Shown here piece after piece: positions 9,517 through 17,013 of a DNA stretch of 64,000 bases. Every line of letters starts with the position of its first letter. Position 1 is the first letter of the stretch. The notes beneath the pieces were generated by a model, which searched no databases, had not been told where the DNA came from, and saw only the letters and a list, made by a program, of their open reading frames with translations. The position numbers were made by a program, and so were the translations under genes. The stretch covers positions 29,627 through 93,626 of the forward strand of contig CALEJF010000042.1 of assembly GCA_937898625.1 (NCBI GenBank). The letters are read 5' to 3'. The stretch is from an uncultured Clostridia bacterium. Lineage in GTDB: Bacteria > Bacillota > Clostridia > Oscillospirales > Acutalibacteraceae.

Positions 9517-9546
9517 TAAGTTGCATTTTTACAATGCTAAGTTGCA
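9517..9546 (-). promoter_or_regulatory. Putative LytTR operator, direct repeat
   Basis: TAAGTTGCA occurs at 9517-9525 and again at 9538-9546, exactly 21 bp apart, upstream of the ABC-LytTR operon. Known LytTR regulators (AgrA and others) bind 9-bp direct repeats separated by 12 bp, with a GTT core, as here. No other gene lies between this repeat and the operon start. Confidence 0.6.
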
Positions 9547-9550
9547 CAAC

Positions 9551-9587
9551 AAAAAACAGCGTACAGGGAATCCACCTCCGTACGCTA
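9551..9587 (-). terminator. Terminator after the MerR-family gene
   Basis: The arms AGCGTAC (9558-9564) and GTACGCT (9580-9586) form a hairpin. Read leftward it is followed by TTTTTT, which ends the transcript of the MerR-family gene. Confidence 0.65.
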
Positions 9588-9726
9588 TTTTTATTAGTGT
9601 TTATAATTTCTTTATTTTATTGATATAGTTTGAAATTCACATATTATTTTATGCATTTAACTTTAAAAAACCTTTGTTCTATGTTTAACACTAACCTCGA
9701 AGCAGAGAGTATTCCTTTCTGCTTTC

Positions 9727-10452
9727 TTATTGACAATAATACTCTATTGCTTTGCTTATAAATTCTGCTGTGCCGGCGGAGTGCTTGTCGATGTTGTTTT
9801 TAAATCTTTCATCGGCAACATACATCTGACCCAGACCTGCTAAAATCTCTTTTGTGCAGGTGTAAAAGTTTTCTGTAATGTAATTTTGCAATTTTTTCAC
9901 AAGATTTTGACTTTCTTCCGAGTTGTAAGCTACACCACTATTCATACAAATTGCAAATTCTTCGAGGATGCTTTCCATTCCCTCGCCCAAAGCGTTGAAA
10001 CTATCCTTTGAATATCCCTTACTTTTTTGCGAGTACTCTTTATAGGCTTCGGTATTGCCCCATTTTTCTTTCACTTCGTTTTTGTAGTTTTCAATTTCTG
10101 TGTTATCAAATGCGTTCATAATGTTTTGTCCTTTCTTTGCACTATCTATGGCAGAAATCAGTTTTTCCAAGCGTTCTTTTTTAAGAATCAGGAGTTTTTT
10201 CTGCTCATCAAGTGCCTTTTGTTTGTCATAATCGGGAGATGATAGAATATCCATAATGCTTCTTAGAGAAAAATCCAATTCACGATAAAACATAATCTGT
10301 TGCATTCTTTCAATGGAGTTTTCATCATAAAATCTATACCCAGTCCACTCGTCAACTTCGGCAGGAGTTAAAAGTCCTATTTCATCATAATAATGCAATG
10401 TGCGTACACTAACCCCTGTGAGTTTGGCAAACTCGTTTATTTGCAATTTCAT
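9727..10452 (-). CDS. MerR-family regulator with TipAS-like ligand domain
   Basis: A 241-aa regulator. The N-terminal winged helix is a canonical MerR domain (LQINEFAKLTGVSVRTLHYY, then a DEIGLLTP turn and YRFYDENS). A coiled dimerisation helix rich in Lys/Glu follows, then a C-terminal TipAS-type antibiotic-recognition domain (WGNTEAYKEYSQKS near residue 130). Relatives bind drugs and activate their own and export genes. ATG 10452 has AGGTGA at good spacing. The promoter upstream has the 19-bp spacer that such activators require. It ends in its own terminator, separate from the ABC operon. Confidence 0.9.
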   Translation of the reverse strand: MKLQINEFAKLTGVSVRTLHYYDEIGLLTPAEVDEWTGYRFYDENSIERMQQIMFYRELDFSLRSIMDILSSPDYDKQKALDEQKKLLILKKERLEKLISAIDSAKKGQNIMNAFDNTEIENYKNEVKEKWGNTEAYKEYSQKSKGYSKDSFNALGEGMESILEEFAICMNSGVAYNSEESQNLVKKLQNYITENFYTCTKEILAGLGQMYVADERFKNNIDKHSAGTAEFISKAIEYYCQ

Positions 10453-10472
10453 TAAATCACCTCGCATATAGG

Positions 10473-10503
10473 AATATACACTATGACGCAACGACAGAGT
10501 CAA
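10473..10503 (-). promoter_or_regulatory. MerR-type promoter with 19-bp spacer
   Basis: Reading leftward, TTGACT (10498-10503) and TATATT (10473-10478) are separated by 19 bp, two more than usual, just ahead of the MerR-family start. This overlong spacer is the hallmark of promoters that MerR proteins untwist, and it points to autoregulation. Confidence 0.7.
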
Positions 10504-10563
10504 GCAAAAATTTATATTTCTTTTTTTATTATATCACCTTCAAAATTTTATTCAATCTGTATA

Positions 10564-10592
10564 TTTACAGTAACCATATTCTGTGCTATAAT
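10564..10592 (+). promoter_or_regulatory. Sigma-A promoter of the deacetylase gene
   Basis: TTTACA (10564-10569) and TATAAT (10587-10592) are 17 bp apart, about 50 bp ahead of the deacetylase start. Confidence 0.7.
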
Positions 10593-10642
10593 CAAATCAT
10601 TACAAAGAGATATTTATTCTCTAATTTTTTGGGGGTATTATT

Positions 10643-11515
10643 ATGGCAAAGTATCTTATGATAAATGCCGATGACTTTGGCATGTGTCACAGTGCCAATG
10701 AAGCAATTTTTGAACTTTTTAAGTTGGGCAGACTTAAATCATCAACTGTTATGATGCCTTGTCCTGCTGCAAAAGAAGCTGTTGACTTTTCAATTGAGCA
10801 CCCTGAATATGCAATTGGTGTTCACCTTACAACAACTGCTGAATGGGATACATATCGTTGGAAAGCACTTACAAATGGTCCAAGTCTTCACGATAAGGAA
10901 GGATATATGTGGCGCAGTGGTGAAGAGGCTGACAAATACGGCAAATATGACGAAATTGAAGCAGAAATCCGTGCACAGATTGACCTTGCTCACAAATGGG
11001 GTATGAAACCATCCCATGTTGACAATCACATGGGTTCATTATATGGACATCTTACAGGCAGATTTTCACTTCTCAAACTTACACTCCGTGTATGTGGTGA
11101 TTACGGTTACGCATTCCGTATGTTCACATCAGCTGACAAGCGTGTTACTCCAAGAGGAGCACCATACCCACTCTGGTCTGCTTGTACTCTCCTTTCAAGA
11201 ACTTGGGGTAAGAAATACAATGTAATTATGCCTGATTATCTTCTTTTCCCTGACTGGGATGTAATGCCAACAGATTCTTATGAAAGCTACAGAAAGAAAA
11301 TTCTTGATATCTGGTGTAACATTCCTGACGGAATTACAGAAACTTATGTTCATCCTGCACTTGAAACAGATGAACTTAAAGAAATTGTTCCACTCTGGGA
11401 ACAGAGAGTTTGGGAATATCAGGTTATCAAAGACCCTGAAACTGAAAAATACCTCAACGCTCACGGTGTTGAACTTATTAGCTACAGAGATATTATCAGA
11501 ATGAAAAGCAAATAA
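10643..11515 (+). CDS. YdjC/ChbG-family carbohydrate deacetylase
   Basis: A 290-aa cytoplasmic metal-dependent deacetylase of the YdjC/ChbG/HpnK type. The metal and catalytic motifs are ADDFGMC (residues 8-14), GVHLT near 59 and HVDNHMGS near 126, with a later HPAL block. Family members remove acetyl groups from N-acetylglucosamine-containing oligosaccharides such as chitobiose. There is no signal peptide, so the substrate would be imported. The gene has its own promoter and is followed by a hairpin terminator, so it seems monocistronic, although an esterase gene follows closely. Confidence 0.88.
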   Translation: MAKYLMINADDFGMCHSANEAIFELFKLGRLKSSTVMMPCPAAKEAVDFSIEHPEYAIGVHLTTTAEWDTYRWKALTNGPSLHDKEGYMWRSGEEADKYGKYDEIEAEIRAQIDLAHKWGMKPSHVDNHMGSLYGHLTGRFSLLKLTLRVCGDYGYAFRMFTSADKRVTPRGAPYPLWSACTLLSRTWGKKYNVIMPDYLLFPDWDVMPTDSYESYRKKILDIWCNIPDGITETYVHPALETDELKEIVPLWEQRVWEYQVIKDPETEKYLNAHGVELISYRDIIRMKSK

Positions 11516-11526
11516 TAAATAAGCAT

Positions 11527-11562
11527 AAACCCAAGGCAAAATCCGTCTTGGGTTTTATTTCT
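11527..11562 (+). terminator. Terminator after the deacetylase gene
   Basis: AAACCCAAG (11527-11535) pairs with CTTGGGTTT (11547-11555), followed by a T-rich run. Confidence 0.75.
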
Positions 11563-11582
11563 TCTTGAAAAGTGGTGAGAAT

Positions 11583-12524
11583 ATGCAATCTATAATATCC
11601 CGTGTTTTATGTACTTGTTTGCGTGGTGTTTTTCATTCTCCTTTTGTTGACAATACCAACATCTCCAACAAAGCAGGAAAAAAGACAAAAAATGTTAAGT
11701 CCCACTATAAACCCTCAAAAGATTTTACATTTGAAAGACACAAATCCGTCAACTGCTATTATGAAATATTAAAAAGCAAAAACTGCAACACAGAAAAGGT
11801 TATCCTTATGTTGCACGGTGGCAGTTTCAAGGTAAAACTTATTGATATGTATCGCAAACTTGCTGAAAAATACAGTAATCTTCTTGACGGTGCAACTGTT
11901 GTAAATGTTGATTATCGAACTTTTCCACAGTATGAACATCCTGCACAGTTATATGATGCAAAAGATGTTTATCTTGAACTTTTAGAAAAGGGAATTAAGC
12001 CCGAAAATGTAATTTTTATTGGTGACAGTGCAGGGGCAAATCTTGCAGTTACTACCGCATTATGGTTGCGTGATAATTCTTATCCCTTACCATCGCAGAT
12101 TGTGTGTTTCTCCCTTTGGGCAGATATGACATCAAGTGGTGAATCAAGAGTAAAAAATGCTTATCTTGACCCAATTGGTGGAATTGCAAAACACAAGTCC
12201 ATTGAGGAAAATTGGGACTATCTCCACAGAATTTCTGCCTATGCAGTAAACATTGACCGTAAAAGCCCTTATGTTTCTCCTATTTTTGCAGATTTCAAGG
12301 ATTTTCCTCCCACAACTCTTGTGTGTGGTGGTGCAGAAATGGATGAAAGTGACAACGACAGAGTTTTCAAAAAAATGAAAGCATCGGATGTGGATGTTGA
12401 GCTTTATAAATATGATGGTATGTTTCACTGTTTTCAGTTAGTGTCTTTTTTACCCGAAAGTCGTGACGCATATAAAAAGGTATTTAACAGAATAAGGAGT
12501 ATGGAAAATGAACTTGAACGATAA
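11583..12524 (+). CDS. Alpha/beta hydrolase of the HSL-type esterase family
   Basis: A 313-aa esterase. MLHGGSF supplies the HGG oxyanion motif of hormone-sensitive-lipase-type enzymes, GDSAGAN holds the nucleophile Ser, the acid is probably in GGAEMDESD and the His in GMFHCFQ near the end. ATG 11583 is used because GGTGAG precedes it. A TTG further up is unsupported. Its last 17 bases overlap the next gene, a kinase-fold protein, so the two are coupled and may act on the same small molecule. Confidence 0.85.
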   Translation: MQSIISRVLCTCLRGVFHSPFVDNTNISNKAGKKTKNVKSHYKPSKDFTFERHKSVNCYYEILKSKNCNTEKVILMLHGGSFKVKLIDMYRKLAEKYSNLLDGATVVNVDYRTFPQYEHPAQLYDAKDVYLELLEKGIKPENVIFIGDSAGANLAVTTALWLRDNSYPLPSQIVCFSLWADMTSSGESRVKNAYLDPIGGIAKHKSIEENWDYLHRISAYAVNIDRKSPYVSPIFADFKDFPPTTLVCGGAEMDESDNDRVFKKMKASDVDVELYKYDGMFHCFQLVSFLPESRDAYKKVFNRIRSMENELER

Positions 12525-13428
12525 ATTTTTACTTGAGCAGATACCAAGGATTGCTGAAAAGCAACTTAACACACCAGTAAATGAACTTAAATTCATTGGT
12601 GGCGGTAGTTTTGGTAAGGTTTACAAAGCCACCAAAACAGATGGTGAAACCATAATTCTCAAAGCATACTATATTAAAGGTATGGAAACAACAGAAGCAC
12701 AGCAATTAAGAATTCTTGGTGAAAACACATCTGTTAAAATGCCAAAAGTTTATTTTACATATAGCGATGATGAAATTGCCCTTTTATGTATGAGTTTTAT
12801 TGAGGGCAAAAATGCACTTGACCCAACATTTTTATTTAAAAGCAAAGAGCAGAAGCAACACTTTGCCAGTGAGGTTGTTGATGGACTGTTGGAATGGCAT
12901 AGTGTTAAAGGCGAGAAATTTGGTTACCTTGAAAACGCAATTTATGACAGTTGGAAGGACTTTTACATAGAAAACAAAGTTTCCCGTGACCTTGCGGGAC
13001 TTAAAAAGTTAATGGATGAGGGCAAATACAGTAGGAAAAACTACGATTTGCTTTGTCGTGGTCTTGATATCTTCAAGGAAATTGTTGACGAGCCTGAAAG
13101 TCCTGTGCTTATTCACGGTGACCTTAACATTATGAATATTATGGTTGACCCAAAGAATATGAAGCTGACAGGCTTTATTGACCCTTGTGGCTCAATGTGG
13201 GCAGACAGAGAATATGATTTATTCCAACTCCTCAATATGTGGGGAAATGCCTACAAACTATATGACACATACAAGGCAAGATGCAAAATGAGTGAGCATT
13301 GTGATTTCAAAGTTGCTTTCTACGGTGCTTTACACGAAAACTCAATGCGATTAAAAGGCGGACTGATTGTACCTGTTTGGGAAATACAGAATAACAACAG
13401 ACTTAAAAATGCTATGAAAAAATATTAA
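12508..13428 (+). CDS. Aminoglycoside phosphotransferase-fold kinase
   Basis: A 306-aa kinase-like protein. A glycine-rich loop (IGGGSFGKVYKA, residues 31-42) and a Lys-containing strand come first. The catalytic loop is IHGDLNIMNIM near residue 200, and the metal-binding Asp lies in GFIDPCGSMWAD. This is the APH/choline-kinase fold, which phosphorylates antibiotics, sugars or choline, and the sequence does not say which. It overlaps the upstream esterase gene by 17 bp and ends at a very strong bidirectional terminator. Resistance is possible but not shown. Confidence 0.8.
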   Translation: MNLNDKFLLEQIPRIAEKQLNTPVNELKFIGGGSFGKVYKATKTDGETIILKAYYIKGMETTEAQQLRILGENTSVKMPKVYFTYSDDEIALLCMSFIEGKNALDPTFLFKSKEQKQHFASEVVDGLLEWHSVKGEKFGYLENAIYDSWKDFYIENKVSRDLAGLKKLMDEGKYSRKNYDLLCRGLDIFKEIVDEPESPVLIHGDLNIMNIMVDPKNMKLTGFIDPCGSMWADREYDLFQLLNMWGNAYKLYDTYKARCKMSEHCDFKVAFYGALHENSMRLKGGLIVPVWEIQNNNRLKNAMKKY

Positions 13429-13469
13429 AAGAGAAACACCTCACGAAAATCGTGAGGTGTTTCTCTTTT
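13427..13469. terminator. Bidirectional terminator, 20-bp perfect stem
   Basis: A 20-bp perfect stem (13427-13446 with 13450-13469) and an AAA loop lie between two converging genes, with A-runs on one side and T-runs on the other so that it works both ways. Confidence 0.95.
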
Positions 13470-14604
13470 AGAATTCTATGAAAGCATATTTGATTGTCTT
13501 TCTATTATATGTATATGTGATATACAAGTTATTACCATCTTCAATAATTGCAGGATATGAATACTCAGCAAAAAGATTTATACTGTATTCAAGTGTTGTT
13601 ACATCCTGCCAGGTTTCACCGTTATCCTTGGAAACGGAAAGAACTAATCTGTTTCTAACTTTCATTCCTGCAGGAGTATGCACAAGCCAAAGCCAACCAT
13701 TATCAGTCATAACGCAGTCAATACCGCTGTTGTTATTCATAAGGTCCGTCTTATAAGCATCACACCAAGTATATCCACCATCAGTTGAATCCGAACGATA
13801 AATCCAACCTGCTTTTGTACGGAACATTGCGTGGATATTGCCATCTTTATCTTCCCAGAGAGTTGGCTGAATCATACCAACTGTTTTTCCTCTGCTATCC
13901 TTTGCAACAACAAAGTCCGTTCTTGTCCAAGTGTTGCCACCGTCTTCGGAAATATCAAAAAATGCTTTCCATTCACCTTGTTCGGATGATGCTGGAGCAA
14001 TAATCTTTCCATCCGATGTAATGAGAACTTTGTTTTTAACCGGTCCTCTGCCACCACTTGTATCACCTGTTACTAATTCCTGTGGTTCACTCCAAGTCTT
14101 GCCACAGTCATAAGAATCAGTATATTTTGTAACCCAATATGGAATTTCCATACCAACTTTATAATAAAGTCTTACGAAACTACCATAATTCACAAGCACA
14201 GGATTCCAATGAGCAACCGGGTCTTGAGATGCCATTTGTTTTGGTTCACTCCAGTTTTCACCATCGTGAATACTATACCAGATTCTTACATCTGCATTAC
14301 CCTCAGCAGTACCTGCAAAAAATGCGGACATAAGATTTCCGTCAGGCATTTTAACAATAGTTGATGCGTGGGATGACTTAAAATACTTATTCGCTTTAAA
14401 TATTTCGCCCTGCTCAATGGTTATATCCATATCTGCATCTTCATTTTTATCCCCTGTAAAAACGCTTACAAATCTGTTCATAAAATCAATTATTGTTGAA
14501 AATCCGCCTATTGTTTTATTTGTACTACAAGCGAGAACCTGTGTACTACCAAAAATTGAAATACAAAGTACTATTGCAACAAGATTTCTAAATATTTTTT
14601 TCAT
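13468..14604 (-). CDS. Sialidase-like BNR-repeat lipoprotein
   Basis: A 378-aa exported protein with a lipoprotein signal (VLAC, Cys26). A beta-propeller follows with four Asp boxes of the form S-x-D-x-G-x-T-W (DSYDCGKTW, SEDGGNTW, STDGGYTW, SKDNGETW). The HASTIVKMPDGN, HWNPVLV and GPVKNK blocks match the BNR_2 group usually annotated as exo-alpha-sialidase. That group also holds enzymes with other substrates, so sialic acid is not certain. ATG 14604 is used because GGGGTGAT precedes it. The next gene upstream is a flavin reductase 12 bp away. Confidence 0.82.
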   Translation of the reverse strand: MKKIFRNLVAIVLCISIFGSTQVLACSTNKTIGGFSTIIDFMNRFVSVFTGDKNEDADMDITIEQGEIFKANKYFKSSHASTIVKMPDGNLMSAFFAGTAEGNADVRIWYSIHDGENWSEPKQMASQDPVAHWNPVLVNYGSFVRLYYKVGMEIPYWVTKYTDSYDCGKTWSEPQELVTGDTSGGRGPVKNKVLITSDGKIIAPASSEQGEWKAFFDISEDGGNTWTRTDFVVAKDSRGKTVGMIQPTLWEDKDGNIHAMFRTKAGWIYRSDSTDGGYTWCDAYKTDLMNNNSGIDCVMTDNGWLWLVHTPAGMKVRNRLVLSVSKDNGETWQDVTTLEYSINLFAEYSYPAIIEDGNNLYITYTYNRKTIKYAFIEF

Positions 14605-14616
14605 AACTATCACCCC

Positions 14617-15546
14617 TTATTTCTTCTTCGATTTTTCTTTTGCTCGTTTATCGTTGATAATCTTCATATGTTCTTCTGTAATAAGCTCCACATTATTCTC
14701 TCTTGCCCAATCAACACAGCCTTTGAGAACAAGTGGCAAGAACACTCTCGGCACAGCAAGAACAGTTTTAAGCGCTTCATCTGTAAACTTGATTTTATCA
14801 TCAACTCGGTCTGCAGCATAACGGACTGATTCCAAAGAAGCCTCGCGCATTTGAAGGAGTTCTGCTCTCATTTTTCTTTTTCTGTGGAACCAGAAATTCT
14901 TACTGTCACGGTATCCATAGTCAACAGGAAGTGCAGGGAAATCCTTTGATTTAACACCATTGATAATTGCATCGCTATATTTCTTCTTCATAAGAATTTT
15001 ATCAATTTTGAGAATGAAATGAGCACCAAATTTGCTTGTTATACCATTAAAATCGTGGTAGGGTCCCTCGTAGCCATTGAGTTCGCCCGGCAAATCCTTA
15101 TCCGCACCGTCAAGTTCACGAACCCAGGTACACTCAATAACCTCAATGGCATCTGTCATAACCATCGGACGAGTTTCCCCTGTTTCTTCCTCAATCATAC
15201 TCTTTTCGAGTTTAAAATTGCATTTTGGCATCTTTTCTTCAGGTTTATCCCCAGGCCAAGAAAGTTTAACTGCCTCTTTAAAGGTTTTGGGGTTGTCGTC
15301 AATAAAGTTGAGTGCACATTTACCATTACGAAGAATATTCTGCGCTGTATTTGATGAATTACGACAACAAAGAAGCATGGCATAATAATCTTTCCCTGCC
15401 ACGTAATAAGGTTGAACAAGTGAGTATGGTCCTAAATTTGTTGTGCCGTCCTCACAAAGTGTACTGATTACCACTGTTGGCATCGGAAAGAACAACGATG
15501 TCTGGTAAAAGTTATCAACTATTCTTAGATTTTCAAAACTGCTCAT
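14617..15546 (-). CDS. Flavin reductase-like, FMN-binding split barrel protein
   Basis: A 309-aa protein whose first 200 residues show the flavin reductase/FMN split-barrel pattern: PMPTVVISTLCEDGTTNLGP near residue 22, YAMLLCCRNSSNTAQNI and a CALNFI strand. The C-terminal 100 residues are helical, very Lys/Arg-rich and end in KEKSKKK, an addition longer than the usual domain of about 180 residues. Family members reduce flavins or use them in redox chemistry. It is transcribed with the sialidase-like gene, 12 bp apart, though a functional link is not evident. Confidence 0.8.
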   Translation of the reverse strand: MSSFENLRIVDNFYQTSLFFPMPTVVISTLCEDGTTNLGPYSLVQPYYVAGKDYYAMLLCCRNSSNTAQNILRNGKCALNFIDDNPKTFKEAVKLSWPGDKPEEKMPKCNFKLEKSMIEEETGETRPMVMTDAIEVIECTWVRELDGADKDLPGELNGYEGPYHDFNGITSKFGAHFILKIDKILMKKKYSDAIINGVKSKDFPALPVDYGYRDSKNFWFHRKRKMRAELLQMREASLESVRYAADRVDDKIKFTDEALKTVLAVPRVFLPLVLKGCVDWARENNVELITEEHMKIINDKRAKEKSKKK

Positions 15547-15583
15547 TTAAAAAAACACCTCAAAGTCATTTTATATCTGTATT

Positions 15584-15991
15584 TTACACAATTTCATAAG
15601 GCCAATCAATTATTCCGCCAAATTCTTTGACATTGGTATATCCTAAATCTACAAGTTCTTGTGAAGCAATTTTACTTCTTCTGCCACTACGACAATAGAC
15701 AAGGATTAATTGGTCTTTATCGGGCAATTCTTTTTCTGCTCTTTGTGCGATTTCATATTCGGGAATCATAATTGCCCCTTGGATATGTCCCTCATCAAAT
15801 TCTTCTTGTGTACGAGCATCAATAATTATATAACCAGCTTCTTTTTCCATTAATTCTTTTGCTTGTTGTGGTGTGATTTGTTCATAAGAATTTTTTGTTT
15901 CTTCGTTAGACTTTTCGCCATTACAACCACAAATACCAAAAAGACAAAGAGAAATTATAAGCATTATTATCAGTCCTTTATACTTTTTCAT
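15584..15991 (-). CDS. Rhodanese-like lipoprotein
   Basis: A 135-aa lipoprotein: hydrophobic signal then a CGC lipobox (lipidated Cys probably 23), followed by a single rhodanese domain. IIIDARTQEEFDEGHIQGAI is the CH2A-type motif and VYCRSGRRS is the active loop with catalytic Cys100. Such exported single-domain rhodaneses are thought to handle sulfur or persulfides at the cell surface. It is a stand-alone gene, 37 bp upstream of the flavin reductase on the same strand, so it might lead that operon. Confidence 0.9.
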   Translation of the reverse strand: MKKYKGLIIMLIISLCLFGICGCNGEKSNEETKNSYEQITPQQAKELMEKEAGYIIIDARTQEEFDEGHIQGAIMIPEYEIAQRAEKELPDKDQLILVYCRSGRRSKIASQELVDLGYTNVKEFGGIIDWPYEIV

Positions 15992-16169
15992 TATCTTTTC
16001 CCATCTTATATATTATTTGTATATATTATAGCACTTACGAAATTTTTCCTCAATACCCTAAAAATAATTTCATAACTCAAATCTATATATAGTCAAATTT
16101 ATTTTTTTCTTTTATTTAATGCTTGTTTGTGTTATTCTATTATTAGTTAAATTTCAAGGAGAAATAAAT

Positions 16170-16862
16170 ATGTATATAAACGGTTTTCAGAAACTAACAA
16201 TTTTAGATTATCCGGGCAAGGTGGCTTGTATTATTTTTACCCCCGGTTGCAATTTCCGTTGTCCTTTCTGCCACAACGCAGCACTTGTAACTCACATTGA
16301 CAAAGATACATATATAAATGAAGACGAAGTCCTTTCATACCTAAAGAAAAGACAAGGTATTCTTGACGGCGTTGTAATTACAGGTGGTGAACCTTTATTA
16401 CAAGATGGTATTGAAGAATTTATTGGCAAAATAAAAGATTTGGGGTATTTTGTTAAACTTGATACTAACGGCAGTTTTCCCGAAAAACTTATTTCGCTCG
16501 TGGAGAATGGTCTTGTGGATTATGTTGCCATGGATATTAAAAACAGTAAGGCAAAATATATGACTACAACAGGTGTGGACAGCATTGATATGATGTCAAT
16601 TGAAAAAAGTGTGGACTTTTTATTGCAGAATAAAGTGGATTATGAATTTAGAACAACTATTGTTGACGGATTTCACACTCTCCAGGATATACAAGATATT
16701 GTGGTATGGATTAAAGGGGCACACAAGTACTTTTTACAGAATTTTGTGGACTCAGGCGACCTTATAAAGGCTGGTTTAGAGCCGGTTTCCGTTGATTTGC
16801 TTAAAGAAATGAAGAAAAAAGCAACAGAAATTATACCAAATGTTGAAATTCGAGGAATTTAA
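16170..16862 (+). CDS. nrdG: Anaerobic ribonucleotide reductase activating protein
   Basis: A 230-aa radical-SAM enzyme that makes the glycyl radical on NrdD. It shows LTILDYPGKVACIIFTPGCN, with the cluster cysteines CNFRCPFC at 27, 31 and 34, and then the VVITGGEPLLQ SAM-binding block. It lies just upstream of nrdD but is separated by the NrdR boxes and nrdD promoter. ATG 16170 follows AAGGAG, and the longer reading from 16119 has no ribosome binding site. PflA-type activases look similar, but the neighbouring nrdD makes the NrdG role the natural one. Confidence 0.9.
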   Translation: MYINGFQKLTILDYPGKVACIIFTPGCNFRCPFCHNAALVTHIDKDTYINEDEVLSYLKKRQGILDGVVITGGEPLLQDGIEEFIGKIKDLGYFVKLDTNGSFPEKLISLVENGLVDYVAMDIKNSKAKYMTTTGVDSIDMMSIEKSVDFLLQNKVDYEFRTTIVDGFHTLQDIQDIVVWIKGAHKYFLQNFVDSGDLIKAGLEPVSVDLLKEMKKKATEIIPNVEIRGI

Positions 16863-16868
16863 GAAAAA

Positions 16869-16916
16869 ACACAATATATTGTGTAAAAACCTATTGACAA
16901 TGTACAAGATATGTAC
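16869..16916. promoter_or_regulatory. Tandem NrdR boxes
   Basis: Box 1 is the perfect palindrome ACACAATATATTGTGT (16869-16884), a close match to known NrdR boxes. Box 2 is weaker: GTACA (16902-16906) and TGTAC (16912-16916). Their centres are about 32 bp apart, three helical turns, as NrdR sites usually are. Box 2 lies inside the promoter spacer. Confidence 0.85.
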
Positions 16917-16922
16917 TATAAT
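16894..16922 (+). promoter_or_regulatory. Consensus sigma-A promoter of nrdD
   Basis: TTGACA (16894-16899), a 17-bp spacer and TATAAT (16917-16922): a full-consensus promoter placed so that NrdR binding would block it. Confidence 0.9.
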
Positions 16923-16970
16923 AAGTCTCGCTAACCAAAAAATTACTGTGCGTAATGGGTAGCGAGACTT
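16923..16970 (+). promoter_or_regulatory. Nested inverted repeat at the nrdD transcript start
   Basis: AAGTCTCGCTA (16923-16933) is perfectly complementary to TAGCGAGACTT (16960-16970). Inside lies a second stem, ATTAC (16942-16946) with GTAAT (16952-16956). The left arm starts at the base after the -10 box, so the likely start site falls within it. No T-run follows, so it is not a terminator. Confidence 0.7.
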
Positions 16971-17013
16971 ACCTTTAATGCACAAAAAATCAAAATCAAC
17001 AGGAGGGCACAAT

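Noticed and set aside
16119..16169. Upstream start for nrdG
   Set aside because: The extra 17 residues lack a ribosome binding site and are hydrophobic in a cytosolic enzyme. AAGGAG precedes ATG 16170.
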